Below, piece after piece: positions 24,822-33,638 of a stretch of DNA of 64,000 bases. The position numbers were made by a program, and so were the translations under genes. The DNA is taken from positions 605,226-669,225 of the forward strand of contig CP059069.1 in the NCBI GenBank assembly GCA_017798145.1, written 5' to 3'. Under the pieces are notes generated by a model. It was given only the letters and a program-made list of their open reading frames with translations. It was not told the origin of the DNA and ran no database searches. The stretch comes from Akkermansiaceae bacterium. Its GTDB lineage: Bacteria > Verrucomicrobiota > Verrucomicrobiia > Verrucomicrobiales > Akkermansiaceae. The stretch's first letter is position 1, and the number at the start of each line of letters is the position of its first letter.

Positions 24822-26012
24822 TCAGACCCCGAGTTCCCGCTTCACCTCTGTGAAGGCGGCCACAGCCATCTCCAAATCCATCCGGGAATGGGCGGCGCTG
24901 ATCTGGGTGCGGATGCGGGCCTTGCCCTTGGGTACGACAGGATAGCTGAAGCCGATGACATACACGCCCTTGGCCAGCATCTCATCGGCAAACCGTGCGG
25001 CGAGCGCCGCATCGCCCAGCATCACTGGCACGATGGGATGGGTGCCGGGCACGATGTCGAAGCCGGCCTTGGTCATTTCCTCGCGGAAAAAAACGGTGTT
25101 TTCCTCGAGCGTATCGCGCAGGGTCGTCGATTCCTTGAGCAGACGTATCGCCTCCAGTGAGCCGCCCGCGATACAGGGTGCGAGGGTGTTGCTGAAAAGG
25201 TAGGGGCGCGAGCGCTGGCGGAGAAGTTCGATGATTTCCTTCCGCCCGCTGGTGTAGCCGCCGCTGGCTCCGCCGAGCGCTTTTCCTAGGGTGCCCGTGA
25301 TGATGTCCACCCGGCCCATCACCCCGCAATGCTCGTGGGTGCCGCGCCCGGTTTTCCCGATGAAGCCTGCGGAGTGGCACTCGTCCATCATCACCAGGGC
25401 ATTATATCTCTCCGCCAGATCACAGATCTTATCCAGCGGCGCGATGTGGCCGTCCATGGAAAAAACCCCGTCCGTGGCGATGAGCTTGTGGCGCGCACCC
25501 TGGGCGTCCGCAGCGATGAGCTGGGCCTCCAGGTCCTCCATGTCACAGTTCTTGTAGCGGAATCGCTTCGCCTTGCAGAGGCGAATCCCGTCGATGATAG
25601 AGGCATGGTTCAACTCGTCGCTGATCACCGCATCCTCGGGGCCGAGTATGGTTTCGAAGAGGCCGCCGTTCGCATCGAAGCAGGAGCCGTAGAGGATGGT
25701 ATCCTCTGTGGCGAGGAAATCGCTGAGGCTGGCCTCCAGTTCCTTGTGCAGGATCTGGGTGCCACAGATGAAACGGACGCTGGCAAGGCCGAATCCCCAC
25801 TCGTCGAGCGCCTTGCGGGCGGCCTCCCTGATGCGCGGATGCTGGGCTAGCCCGAGGTAGTTGTTCGCGCACATGTTGAGCACTTCCTTGCCATCGTCCG
25901 CCCGGACGGTATTCCCCTGCGGGGTGCTGATCCTCCGCTCAACCTTGTAGGTGCCCGCCTCGCGGATGCCCTGGAGTTCGGCCTCGATGTGTTTCCTGAA
26001 TTCCTCGTTCAT
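24822..26012 (-). CDS. kbl: 2-amino-3-ketobutyrate CoA ligase (glycine C-acetyltransferase)
   Basis: A 396-aa PLP enzyme of the alpha-oxoamine synthase family. The substrate region [15 protein letters not shown] and the PLP-Lys motif [15 protein letters not shown] are present. It splits 2-amino-3-ketobutyrate with CoA into glycine and acetyl-CoA, the second step after threonine dehydrogenase. The start is 12 nt after the tdh stop, and the kinase gene begins 14 nt after its stop, so all four genes form one transcription unit. Length is typical. Confidence 0.93.
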   Translation of the reverse strand: MNEEFRKHIEAELQGIREAGTYKVERRISTPQGNTVRADDGKEVLNMCANNYLGLAQHPRIREAARKALDEWGFGLASVRFICGTQILHKELEASLSDFLATEDTILYGSCFDANGGLFETILGPEDAVISDELNHASIIDGIRLCKAKRFRYKNCDMEDLEAQLIAADAQGARHKLIATDGVFSMDGHIAPLDKICDLAERYNALVMMDECHSAGFIGKTGRGTHEHCGVMGRVDIITGTLGKALGGASGGYTSGRKEIIELLRQRSRPYLFSNTLAPCIAGGSLEAIRLLKESTTLRDTLEENTVFFREEMTKAGFDIVPGTHPIVPVMLGDAALAARFADEMLAKGVYVIGFSYPVVPKGKARIRTQISAAHSRMDLEMAVAAFTEVKRELGV

Positions 26013-26024
26013 AGCTCGTTTTTT

Positions 26025-27059
26025 CTAACCAAAGACAGACCAGTCGAGCACGACCTTGCCGCTCATCCCGCTCTGCATGACTTTGATGCCCTTTTCAAAT
26101 TCATCCGCCCCGAAGCGGTGGGTGATGACAGGCGCGATGTCGAGACCGCCCTCCAGCAGCACCTTCATCTTGTACCATGTCTCATACATCTCGCGGCCAT
26201 AGATGCCCTTGATCGTGAGCATCGAGAAAATGACCTTGTTCCAGTCGATCGCCATCGGCTCGCCGGGGATGCCGAGCATCGCGATCTTCCCGCCGTGGCA
26301 CATCGCGCCCACCATGGAGTGGAAGGCGGAGGGATTGCCGCTCATTTCCAGGCCGACATCGAAGCCCTCCTTGAGACCGAGCTTTTCCGTGACCGACGAA
26401 AGGCTTTCCTTGGAAACATCCAGCGCGACGTCGGCTCCCATCTTGCGTGCCAGATCGAGCCGGTAAGGGTTCACATCCGTGATGACGACATTGCGTGCGC
26501 CCGCGTGCTTCGCGATCGCCACCGCCATGACACCGATGGGGCCGGCCCCGGTGATTAGCACGTCCTCGCCGAGCAGATCGAAGGACAGCGCGGTATGCAC
26601 CGCATTTCCGAAGGGATCGAAAATCGAGGCCACCTCCTCATCCACATCCTTGGAGTGGAGCCATACGTTAGTCATCGGCACGCTGATGTACTCCGCAAAG
26701 GCGCCGGTGCGGTTCACGCCGATCCCGCTGGTATCCTTGCAAAGGTGCCTCCTGCCTGCGAGGCAGTTCCTGCAGCGCCCGCATACCACATGCCCCTCCG
26801 CGCTGACGATGTCGCCCACCTGGAATCCGCTGACATTTCCACCTGTGGAGACGATTTCCCCCACGAACTCATGCCCCACGACCATGGGCACCGGGATCGT
26901 CTTCTGCGCCCAGGAGTCCCAGTTGTAGATGTGGAGATCCGTCCCGCAGATGCCCGTCTTGCGGACTTTCACCAGCACATCGTTCATGCCCACCACAGGC
27001 TCCGGGACGTCTTCGAGCCACAGGCCGGGTTCGGCTTTTGATTTTACCAGCGCTTTCAT
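26025..27059 (-). CDS. tdh: L-threonine 3-dehydrogenase
   Basis: A 344-aa zinc alcohol dehydrogenase family enzyme. The catalytic-zinc region [11 protein letters not shown] and GHEFVGEI, structural-zinc cysteines [15 protein letters not shown], and NAD fold [13 protein letters not shown] all match E. coli Tdh. It oxidises L-threonine to 2-amino-3-ketobutyrate. It is the first gene of the tdh-kbl-kinase-epimerase unit and is transcribed away from the LacI-family regulator, so the shared 122-nt gap could hold control sites for both. Confidence 0.93.
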   Translation of the reverse strand: MKALVKSKAEPGLWLEDVPEPVVGMNDVLVKVRKTGICGTDLHIYNWDSWAQKTIPVPMVVGHEFVGEIVSTGGNVSGFQVGDIVSAEGHVVCGRCRNCLAGRRHLCKDTSGIGVNRTGAFAEYISVPMTNVWLHSKDVDEEVASIFDPFGNAVHTALSFDLLGEDVLITGAGPIGVMAVAIAKHAGARNVVITDVNPYRLDLARKMGADVALDVSKESLSSVTEKLGLKEGFDVGLEMSGNPSAFHSMVGAMCHGGKIAMLGIPGEPMAIDWNKVIFSMLTIKGIYGREMYETWYKMKVLLEGGLDIAPVITHRFGADEFEKGIKVMQSGMSGKVVLDWSVFG

Positions 27060-27167
27060 CGGTGTGCAAAGTCGGCTTAGCTCCTGCCAACATACAAGTC
27101 AACCGAAGTCTCGCTCCGCCGTAGGATAAGCGAGCGATGCCTTGCCCAAACAGGATATGTCCCCCAG

Positions 27168-27184
27168 CATATTCGAACAATATG
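27168..27184. promoter_or_regulatory. Candidate operator over the LacI-family start codon
   Basis: CATATT-CGAAC-AATATG is a perfect inverted repeat with 5-nt centre; its right arm contains the chosen ATG (27182). The position would suit autorepression. LacI-family sites usually are even palindromes with central CG, so the fit is only partial. Confidence 0.3.
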
Positions 27185-28168
27185 GTCACACAGGCACAGA
27201 TCGCGGAAAAACTCGGGGTATCCCGTCAGCTGGTCACCTTCGCCCTTTCCGGGCACCCACACGTCGCCAAGGAATCCCGCGAACTCATCATCGCCACCGC
27301 CAATGAGATGGGCTACCGACCCAACCCTTTCGCACGGGCTCTCAAGAGAAAGCGCACCGGGATCGTCGCACTATGGATCCCGGACCAGATCTCAACACAC
27401 TACAACCATGTTGCCCGCGAACTCGGACGGCTGGTGAAACAGGATGCGCAAGAGCTGATCGTCTCGGAAATCGGCGGTGCGGACATGAACCAGATCTGGT
27501 CCAACGTGCCCGTGGACGGCATCCTGGCCGTCGATGCCTCGGAGGAAGCCTTCCGCGAACTTGAGAGCTTGGCCGGAAATTCCGCACCCATCGTGTCCAT
27601 CGGCGCGCATGCTTCCGCGAAAACCGATAGCGTGCGCGTGGATCTTGGTGCGGGCGCCACAAGCGCCCTGAAACATCTGATCGGCTCCGGCTACAAACGC
27701 ATCGCCCACGCAACTTTCGTCAGCGAGGGAGACCCGCATGGGAACCGCCGCAAAGCATATGCGAAAGCGATGAGAGACGCAGGGCTTGCGCCCGAGTTCA
27801 TCCAATACCCCTTCAGCGAGAAACAACGGTCCATCACCCGCAGTCTCATCCAGGGATACATCGCGGAAAACGGCGCGCCGGAGGCTATTTTCTGCCACTC
27901 CGATGACGTCGCACTCGGGATTTACCGCGGCCTATGCGACATGGGAATCCGTGTCCCGGGGCAGGTCGCGCTCGTCGGCTGCGACGGCATCGAGGACTGC
28001 GAATATCTTGAGGTGCCCCTGACCACCATCGTCCAGCCGGTCGCCGAGATGTGCGCAACAGCATGGGAATACCTCAAGGCGCGCATCGAGAACCCAAAAC
28101 GGAAACCTGCCTACAAGACATTATTGCCCGCACTCGTGATCCGGCAGTCCTCGCAGCGGACTTCCTGA
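27182..28168 (+). CDS. LacI-family transcriptional regulator
   Basis: A 328-aa protein. HTH at residues 4-24 (TQAQIAEKLGVSRQLVTFAL), hinge helix ANEMGYRPNPFARALK, and a periplasmic-binding-like effector domain (GIVALWIPDQ; VDGILAVDASEEAF; GQVALVGCDGIEDCEYL). I chose the ATG at 27182 because the HTH begins right after it; the longer frame starts 15 codons earlier with non-HTH residues. It is divergent from tdh and upstream of the ROK kinase/deacetylase/NagB genes, so an amino sugar is a likely effector (inference). Confidence 0.92.
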   Translation: MVTQAQIAEKLGVSRQLVTFALSGHPHVAKESRELIIATANEMGYRPNPFARALKRKRTGIVALWIPDQISTHYNHVARELGRLVKQDAQELIVSEIGGADMNQIWSNVPVDGILAVDASEEAFRELESLAGNSAPIVSIGAHASAKTDSVRVDLGAGATSALKHLIGSGYKRIAHATFVSEGDPHGNRRKAYAKAMRDAGLAPEFIQYPFSEKQRSITRSLIQGYIAENGAPEAIFCHSDDVALGIYRGLCDMGIRVPGQVALVGCDGIEDCEYLEVPLTTIVQPVAEMCATAWEYLKARIENPKRKPAYKTLLPALVIRQSSQRTS

Positions 28169-28196
28169 CCGAAACTCCGCACAGGCAGCCAACGAA

Positions 28197-28212
28197 ACAA
28201 GAATTATCTTGT
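28197..28212. promoter_or_regulatory. Candidate operator upstream of the ROK kinase gene
   Basis: ACAAGA-ATTA-TCTTGT has perfect 6-bp arms around a 4-nt centre, 74 nt before the kinase ATG (28286). It is a plausible binding site for the adjacent LacI-family protein, though it lacks the usual central CG. Confidence 0.35.
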
Positions 28213-28285
28213 GCTAAATGCCGCTTGACGCATCCCGCAGACACGCAGAGCTTCCCCGCGGTCCGAAACAACACCGGACACGTCC

Positions 28286-29662
28286 ATGAAAAAGATCCAG
28301 ACATCTGCCAAGGCGCCGCTCGATCCCGGATTCCTGCCGGCTGCCCTTTTCAATCGCAGCTACCGCGAATCCACAGCCACCTCAGGAAAGGCGTACCCAC
28401 TCGTTCTTGGGCTGGAGCGTGAAAACGGCCTTGTTTCCCGTTTCGAGACCGCCGTCTTACCCACAACCGATGCGACCACCCTCCGTTACGTCGAGCGGCT
28501 CGTGAAATTCCTCATCTGGTCGCGCGGCGGCTGGAAACTACATTTCGGCGGCCCCGTTTCCATCGGTGAGTCGATCCGAAAAACCTACTCTTCCCGCGGG
28601 GCCCGCAAGTTCGATTGCAAGATGATGGCACTGGCCTACGGCCGTGACTTCGAGGTCTCCGTCACCAACGCCGATCTGGTACCCGACGCAAAGGACATGG
28701 AAGTCCCCGCCGGAGGGCATCTCAAGGGCTGCCGCATCGGCTTCGACCTCGGAGCCAGCGATTTCAAGGTCTCCGCCGTCGTCGATGGTCAGGCGATCTT
28801 CACCGAGGAAACCCCGTGGGATCCCAAGAACCAGAAAAACCCGCGCTACCACTACCACAACATCTCCGCCGCCCTGCACCGCGCGGCCGCGCATATGCCG
28901 CGCGTCGATGCCATTGGAGGCAGCTCCGCAGGCATCATCGTGGATAATGAGATCCGCGTTGCCTCACTCCTGCGTTCCATCCCGAAAAAGGATTTTGCGC
29001 AAGCCTCCGCAGTCTTCAAGCGCGTCCAGAAGGAATGGGATGTGCCACTGGTGATGATGAACGACGGCGATGTCACCGCTCTCGCCGGTGCCCTCTCGCT
29101 CGGCAAAAAAGGCATGCTCGGCCTCGCCATGGGCTCCAGCGAGGCCGTCGGCTACATGGACAGGAAAGGCCGCATCCTCGGCTGGCTCAACGAACTCGCC
29201 TTTGCCCCTGTCGATTACAACCCCGCCGCCCCCGCCGACGAATGGTCCGGCGACCGCGGTGTCGGCGCACTCTATTTCTCCCAGCAGGCGGTCAACAAGC
29301 TCCTGCCCGCCGCGAAGATCAGGATGCCCGCAAAAATGGATCTTCCCGAGCGGCTGGTAGAGCTGCAGGAACTCATGAAAAAAGGCGATGAGCGCGCTGC
29401 CAAAATCTACGAAACCATCGGCGTCTATCTCGGCTACACCATCCCTCACTACGCGGATTTCTACGACTACGCCCACATGCTCATCCTTGGACGCGTCACC
29501 ACCGGAACCGGAGGCGACATCGTTCTCGCCAAAGCCGCCGAAGTCATGAAAAAAGAGTTTCCCGAAATCGGCGGTAACATCGAAATGCACGTCCCCGACG
29601 AGAAAACCCGCCGTGTCGGCCAGGCGGTCGCCGCCGCCAGCCTACCGAAAGCGAGCAAATGA
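28286..29662 (+). CDS. ROK-family sugar kinase (amino sugar kinase, inferred)
   Basis: A 458-aa protein, longer than the usual 300-aa ROK kinases because of a 130-residue N-terminal extension. The ATP/sugar core starts at FDLGASDFKVSAV (about 156). GGSSAGIIVDN and NDGDVTALAGAL follow (sugar and catalytic Asp region). The typical HxxCxxGxxxC zinc motif is not evident. It likely phosphorylates GlcNAc, glucosamine or another hexose, as the next genes are a PIG-L deacetylase and NagB. A standalone ATG at 28286 gives no SD; other starts are not supported. Confidence 0.75.
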   Translation: MKKIQTSAKAPLDPGFLPAALFNRSYRESTATSGKAYPLVLGLERENGLVSRFETAVLPTTDATTLRYVERLVKFLIWSRGGWKLHFGGPVSIGESIRKTYSSRGARKFDCKMMALAYGRDFEVSVTNADLVPDAKDMEVPAGGHLKGCRIGFDLGASDFKVSAVVDGQAIFTEETPWDPKNQKNPRYHYHNISAALHRAAAHMPRVDAIGGSSAGIIVDNEIRVASLLRSIPKKDFAQASAVFKRVQKEWDVPLVMMNDGDVTALAGALSLGKKGMLGLAMGSSEAVGYMDRKGRILGWLNELAFAPVDYNPAAPADEWSGDRGVGALYFSQQAVNKLLPAAKIRMPAKMDLPERLVELQELMKKGDERAAKIYETIGVYLGYTIPHYADFYDYAHMLILGRVTTGTGGDIVLAKAAEVMKKEFPEIGGNIEMHVPDEKTRRVGQAVAAASLPKASK

Positions 29663-29812
29663 AGTCTCAATGATCAGAGCGAACACAAGGACCCGGAAAA
29701 CAACCCTCTCTCTGGACTGCGTGTCCTCAGTGGTCAAAATACCCAGCCGGGCCGAGCATTCCATCTTCGTTCATCCGCGCATCCTGCGGTCAGATCCCAT
29801 TCCCCATAGCCC

Positions 29813-30670
29813 ATGAATTTCCACCAGCCCAATGCACAAACCTTCATCCCGGATTGCGCACCGGAGACCGAAGCCCTCGCCCGCACCACCCACCTCGGCA
29901 TCGGAGCACACCAGGATGACCTCGAATTCATGGCTTTCCACGGCATCCTCGAATGCTACGCCCGCACAGACCGCTGGTTCGGCGGAGTCACCTGCACCAA
30001 CGGCGCGGGCAGCTCCGCTCCGGTCCCCTACGCAAAGTTCACCGACGAGGATATGATGAAGATCCGCGTGCAGGAGCAGAAAACCGCCGCACTCGTAGGC
30101 CAATACGGCTCCATGATCCAGCTCGATTACCCCAGCAGCGCAGTCAAAGGCGCGACCGATCCATCCCTGAAAGACGATCTCCGGAAAATCCTCGAAGCCA
30201 CCCGACCCGAGGTCGTCTACACCCACAACCCAGCCGACAAGCACGACACCCACATCGGCGTGACCATCGCCGCGCTCCATGCCATGCGCGAAATGCCCGC
30301 TGCGGGGCGCCCGAGGAAAGTCGTCGGCTGCGAAGTTTGGAGAAACCTCGACTGGCTGCCCGATGGAGAAAAAGTCCTCATGGATGTCAGCGGCCGCGAC
30401 AACCTCGCCGCCGCCCTCAACGGCGTCTTCGACTCCCAGATCGCCGGCGGAAAACGCTACGACCTCGCCACCCTCGGCCGCCGCGCCGCAAACGCCACCT
30501 TCTTCGACTCCCACGCCACCGACCAATCCGGCCAGCTCATCTTCGGCATCGATCTCACACCCCTTGTCACCGACGAGTCCAAAGACATCATCACGTTCAT
30601 CAGCGATCTTTTGGATAGGTTCAAGAACGACGTCTGCCAGAAACTCTCCAAACAACTCGGACAGATCTAA
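29813..30670 (+). CDS. PIG-L/LmbE-family deacetylase
   Basis: A 285-aa zinc deacetylase. AHQDDLEFMAFHGILE (residues 32-47) is the AHPDD metal motif, here with Gln in place of Pro. HNPADKHDTHIGVT (143-156) supplies the second metal-ligand His region. Family enzymes remove acetyl groups from GlcNAc-containing molecules. It overlaps nagB by one base (30670) and follows the ROK kinase, so I infer it performs the deacetylation step normally done by NagA, which I do not see in the window. It could alternatively deacetylate chitobiose or a GlcNAc conjugate. Confidence 0.8.
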   Translation: MNFHQPNAQTFIPDCAPETEALARTTHLGIGAHQDDLEFMAFHGILECYARTDRWFGGVTCTNGAGSSAPVPYAKFTDEDMMKIRVQEQKTAALVGQYGSMIQLDYPSSAVKGATDPSLKDDLRKILEATRPEVVYTHNPADKHDTHIGVTIAALHAMREMPAAGRPRKVVGCEVWRNLDWLPDGEKVLMDVSGRDNLAAALNGVFDSQIAGGKRYDLATLGRRAANATFFDSHATDQSGQLIFGIDLTPLVTDESKDIITFISDLLDRFKNDVCQKLSKQLGQI

Positions 30671-31440
30671 TGGAAATCATCATCCAGGAAACCAAGCAGC
30701 AAGCCTCCGATGTCGCCGCCCGCCTCATCGCGAAGCTCATCACGGAAAAGCCGGATTGTGTCCTGGGGCTCGCCACCGGCAGCACTCCCCTGCCACTCTA
30801 CCGGCGGCTCATCGAGATGAAACTCGACTGGGGCAAGGTCACAACCTTCAACCTCGACGAATACATCGGACTCCCCCGCGAGCACCCGCAGACCTACCAT
30901 ACCTTCATGTGGGAAAACCTTTTCCACCACGTCAACATCAACGCGGACAACGTGCACATCCCGGACGGGAACGCCGCTGACATCCCGGCGTTCTGCCAGG
31001 AATACGAGGAACGCATCAAGGCCGCCGGTGGCATCGACCTACAGGTGCTTGGCATAGGCACCGACGGCCACATCGGTTTCAACGAACCGACATCCTCCCT
31101 CGCCTCCCGCACCCGCATCAAGACCCTCACCGAGCAGACCTGCAAGGACAACGCCCGCTTCTTCGGCAGCGAGGAAAAGGTGCCGAACCACGTCATCACC
31201 ATGGGCATAGGCACCATCATGGAAGCGCGCACCAACCTCCTCCTGGCCTTCGGCGAAAACAAGGCTCAGGCCATCGCCGAGGCCGTCGAGGGACCTGTCA
31301 CCTCCATCAATCCCGCCTCGGCTCTCCAGATGCATCCCGTCGTGAAAGTCCTCATCGATGCCCCGGCGGCAAGCAAGCTGGAGCGCATCGACTACTTCCG
31401 CTGGGTCCATGACAACAAGCCTGACTGGCAGAAAATCTAG
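30670..31440 (+). CDS. nagB: Glucosamine-6-phosphate deaminase
   Basis: A 256-aa protein of the NagB/6-phosphogluconolactonase fold. ATGSTPLPLYRRL at residues 35-47, NLDEYIG near 61-67, and LGIGTDGHIGFNEP (the active-site loop with His) near 126-139 are all present. It converts glucosamine-6-P to fructose-6-P and ammonia. The ATG overlaps the deacetylase stop, so the two are co-translated; in Bacteroidetes the two activities can be fused in one protein, as I recall. Its length matches short NagB forms. Confidence 0.92.
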   Translation: MEIIIQETKQQASDVAARLIAKLITEKPDCVLGLATGSTPLPLYRRLIEMKLDWGKVTTFNLDEYIGLPREHPQTYHTFMWENLFHHVNINADNVHIPDGNAADIPAFCQEYEERIKAAGGIDLQVLGIGTDGHIGFNEPTSSLASRTRIKTLTEQTCKDNARFFGSEEKVPNHVITMGIGTIMEARTNLLLAFGENKAQAIAEAVEGPVTSINPASALQMHPVVKVLIDAPAASKLERIDYFRWVHDNKPDWQKI

Positions 31441-31538
31441 GCCGGATGCCCCCGGTGCAGAACTCCGGAAGGTGCCCCGGAAAGGCATGATCCGCTTGCC
31501 GCTTGCCCACACCGATGATGCCGGATACCTTGGGACAC

Positions 31539-32210
31539 ATGAGAGCCGTCCTAACAGTTATCGCAGCCTGCATCGCATTTTCCTCCTGCGGCTACGAACA
31601 TGCCGTCGTGCCGGCAACCCCCACCGAGTTTCTCACATCCACTGGCACCGATACCAAGGCGCGCATCGCCCGCCTGCCATTTGAGCACTCATGGCGCGAT
31701 CCTGCGGTCAACATCACCGACTACAAGAACATTGTCGTCCGCCCTGTGACACTGCGCCATCTCAATACTGACGAATGGGAACTCAGCAAATCCGCGGGAA
31801 TTCCCGACCGCAAAGCCTTCGAGAAACGCGCCGCCACCCTCGCCCAGCATTTCACGCGGCAGCTCGACATCGCCTTTTCGGATCCCATCTGCGTATTCTA
31901 CAAGACGGCGAACACCACAAAGCCCAACACCCTCATCCTTGAGGTGGCACTGACCCATGCGCACTTTCCGGACAAAGCCCTCTCGCAAATCCCCGTCTGC
32001 GGATTCGAAGCGCGCGTGCGCGATGCAAAGACCGGTAAGCTCGTTTCCACCGCATCCGACCGCCGCGGCCCCGACATCCACCTCAGCGGCACGGACACCC
32101 ACATCACCGACAACGAGGAAATTTGCTCCATATGGGCGCGCCAACTCATGGAGGCCTCCAACAAGGAAATCTTCTCGAACGTCCGCCGCAAAATCATCGC
32201 CATGGATTGA
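31539..32210 (+). CDS. DUF3313-like lipoprotein
   Basis: A 223-aa protein with signal peptide MRAVLTVIAACIAFSSCGYE, whose lipobox Cys is residue 17. The body (VNITDYKNIVVRPVTLRHLN, then LEVALTHAHFPDKALS) fits the DUF3313 fold of periplasmic/outer membrane lipoproteins. I chose the ATG at 31539, where the signal peptide begins. Function unknown. Confidence 0.7.
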   Translation: MRAVLTVIAACIAFSSCGYEHAVVPATPTEFLTSTGTDTKARIARLPFEHSWRDPAVNITDYKNIVVRPVTLRHLNTDEWELSKSAGIPDRKAFEKRAATLAQHFTRQLDIAFSDPICVFYKTANTTKPNTLILEVALTHAHFPDKALSQIPVCGFEARVRDAKTGKLVSTASDRRGPDIHLSGTDTHITDNEEICSIWARQLMEASNKEIFSNVRRKIIAMD

Positions 32211-32289
32211 CGCTTATCCGCCCAGGCAGTGCGGGTGGTGGCCGACACCTTCCTTCTCGCATCATCCGGAGCGCCCCGCCGAGAGCCAG

Positions 32290-32425
32290 CTAGCGCCCCT
32301 TGGGCAGATCCTTGTTTTCCGCCATCGGCACCACATCATCGGCCGCACCGCAGGCAATCAGGATGGGCCCTTCGCCTGCGCCAGAGGCTCCAGACCATCC
32401 GGAGCGCTCCCCCTGAAACCATCCA
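32290..32425 (-). pseudogene. Relic of an alpha/beta-hydrolase C-terminus
   Basis: On the minus strand this stretch reads GPILIACGAADDVVPMAENK and then DLPKGR and a stop at 32290. The motif ILIxxGxADDVVPxAEN is typical of the last third of serine esterase/dienelactone-hydrolase-type proteins, carrying the acidic triad residue (DD). Upstream codons do not continue the hydrolase and there is no full gene. It lies in the 330-bp gap between the lipoprotein and agmatine deiminase genes. It is probably a decayed gene fragment. Confidence 0.4.
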
Positions 32426-32540
32426 GATCCTCACCATAAGACCCAGCATGGCTAGGCACGGGAGAATGGGTTCAAGCTTTCGGCCACCGACGCGTAGTTT
32501 CCCTTTGCAGTCCCCGCGGGGAAATCCCAGCCTCCGAGCC

Positions 32541-33596
32541 ATGACAGCTGCCGCAACCGGATACTCCATGCCCGCCGAGTGGTCCCCCCAATCCGCAACC
32601 TGGCTCTCCTGGCCGGTCGCGGATCCCCGCCATTGGGGTGGAGCGAAGGATGCCCTGATCCGGGAAAAATTCGCGGAGATCGCCGCCGCCATATCGCGCT
32701 TTCAGACAGTCCGCATCAATGCGCCCGGAGCCTCCCATCCGAGCATCGCGGCCGCCTGCAACACCGCCAAGGCGGATCCTGCAAACCTGGAGTTGTTCGA
32801 CCACCCCAACAACGATGTCTGGTGCAGGGATCACGGCCCCATCTTCGTGAAAAACCAAAGCGGCCATATCGCCGTCACCGATTGGGAATTCAACGCATGG
32901 GGCGGAAAATTCGGCCCATGGGATCTCGATAACGCCATCCCTGGGCGCATTGCCGCATCCCTCAGCTTGCCGCGCTTCGAGGGCGGCATGATCCTCGAAG
33001 GCGGTGCCATCGAGGTCAACGGCCGCGGTCAGCTCCTCACCACCGAGGCAGTCCTCCTCAACCCCAACCGCAACCCCCATCTCTCCCGCGAAAATACCGA
33101 GCAAAAGCTCCGCGACACCCTTGGCATCACAGAAATCCTCTGGCTGGAACAAGGCATCGAGGGCGATGATACGGACGGCCACATCGACGATCTCGCCCGC
33201 TTCGCCTCGGAGGACATCATCCTGGCTTGCGAGGAGCCGGACACCTCATCTCCAAACCACCCTGCCCTCGCCGGGAACATGACCCGCCTGAAAAACTTCC
33301 TCACCCCTTCCGGAAAACCCTACGAAATCCTCCCCATCCACTTGCCTCAGGCCTGCGAGATCCCCGGCTGGCGGCTGCCCGTACTCCCCGCCTCCTACGT
33401 GAATTTCCTCATCATCAACCACGCCGTCCTCGTCCCCACCTTTCGCCAGCACAAAAACGACGACCGCGCCCTCGGCATCATCGCCGAGCTATTCCCCGGC
33501 AGGGAAGCCATCCCCATCGACTGCCTCGACCTGGTTCAGGAAGGCGGCACCTTGCATTGCATCTCCCAGCAACAGCCCGCGAAATCCGACAGCTAG
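32541..33596 (+). CDS. Agmatine deiminase / peptidyl-arginine deiminase family
   Basis: A 351-aa protein. NDVWCRDHGPIFV (residues about 92-104), GGAIEVNGRGQLLTT, EGDDTDGHIDDLARF (catalytic His) and the terminal GGTLHCISQQQP (nucleophilic Cys) match the agmatine deiminase (AguA) branch of the PAD_porph family. It hydrolyses agmatine to N-carbamoylputrescine and ammonia. An ATG at 32541 or 9 codons later are both possible starts. No AguB partner is visible in the window. Confidence 0.88.
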   Translation: MTAAATGYSMPAEWSPQSATWLSWPVADPRHWGGAKDALIREKFAEIAAAISRFQTVRINAPGASHPSIAAACNTAKADPANLELFDHPNNDVWCRDHGPIFVKNQSGHIAVTDWEFNAWGGKFGPWDLDNAIPGRIAASLSLPRFEGGMILEGGAIEVNGRGQLLTTEAVLLNPNRNPHLSRENTEQKLRDTLGITEILWLEQGIEGDDTDGHIDDLARFASEDIILACEEPDTSSPNHPALAGNMTRLKNFLTPSGKPYEILPIHLPQACEIPGWRLPVLPASYVNFLIINHAVLVPTFRQHKNDDRALGIIAELFPGREAIPIDCLDLVQEGGTLHCISQQQPAKSDS

Positions 33597-33638
33597 GGCG
33601 GAGCCGGCATCGGTCGCCCCTGCCATGGCGGAATGTGC

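Noticed and set aside
29771..30655. A 294-codon minus-strand frame opposite the PIG-L deacetylase
   Set aside because: Antisense shadow of a gene with clear deacetylase motifs; no family pattern in the shadow.
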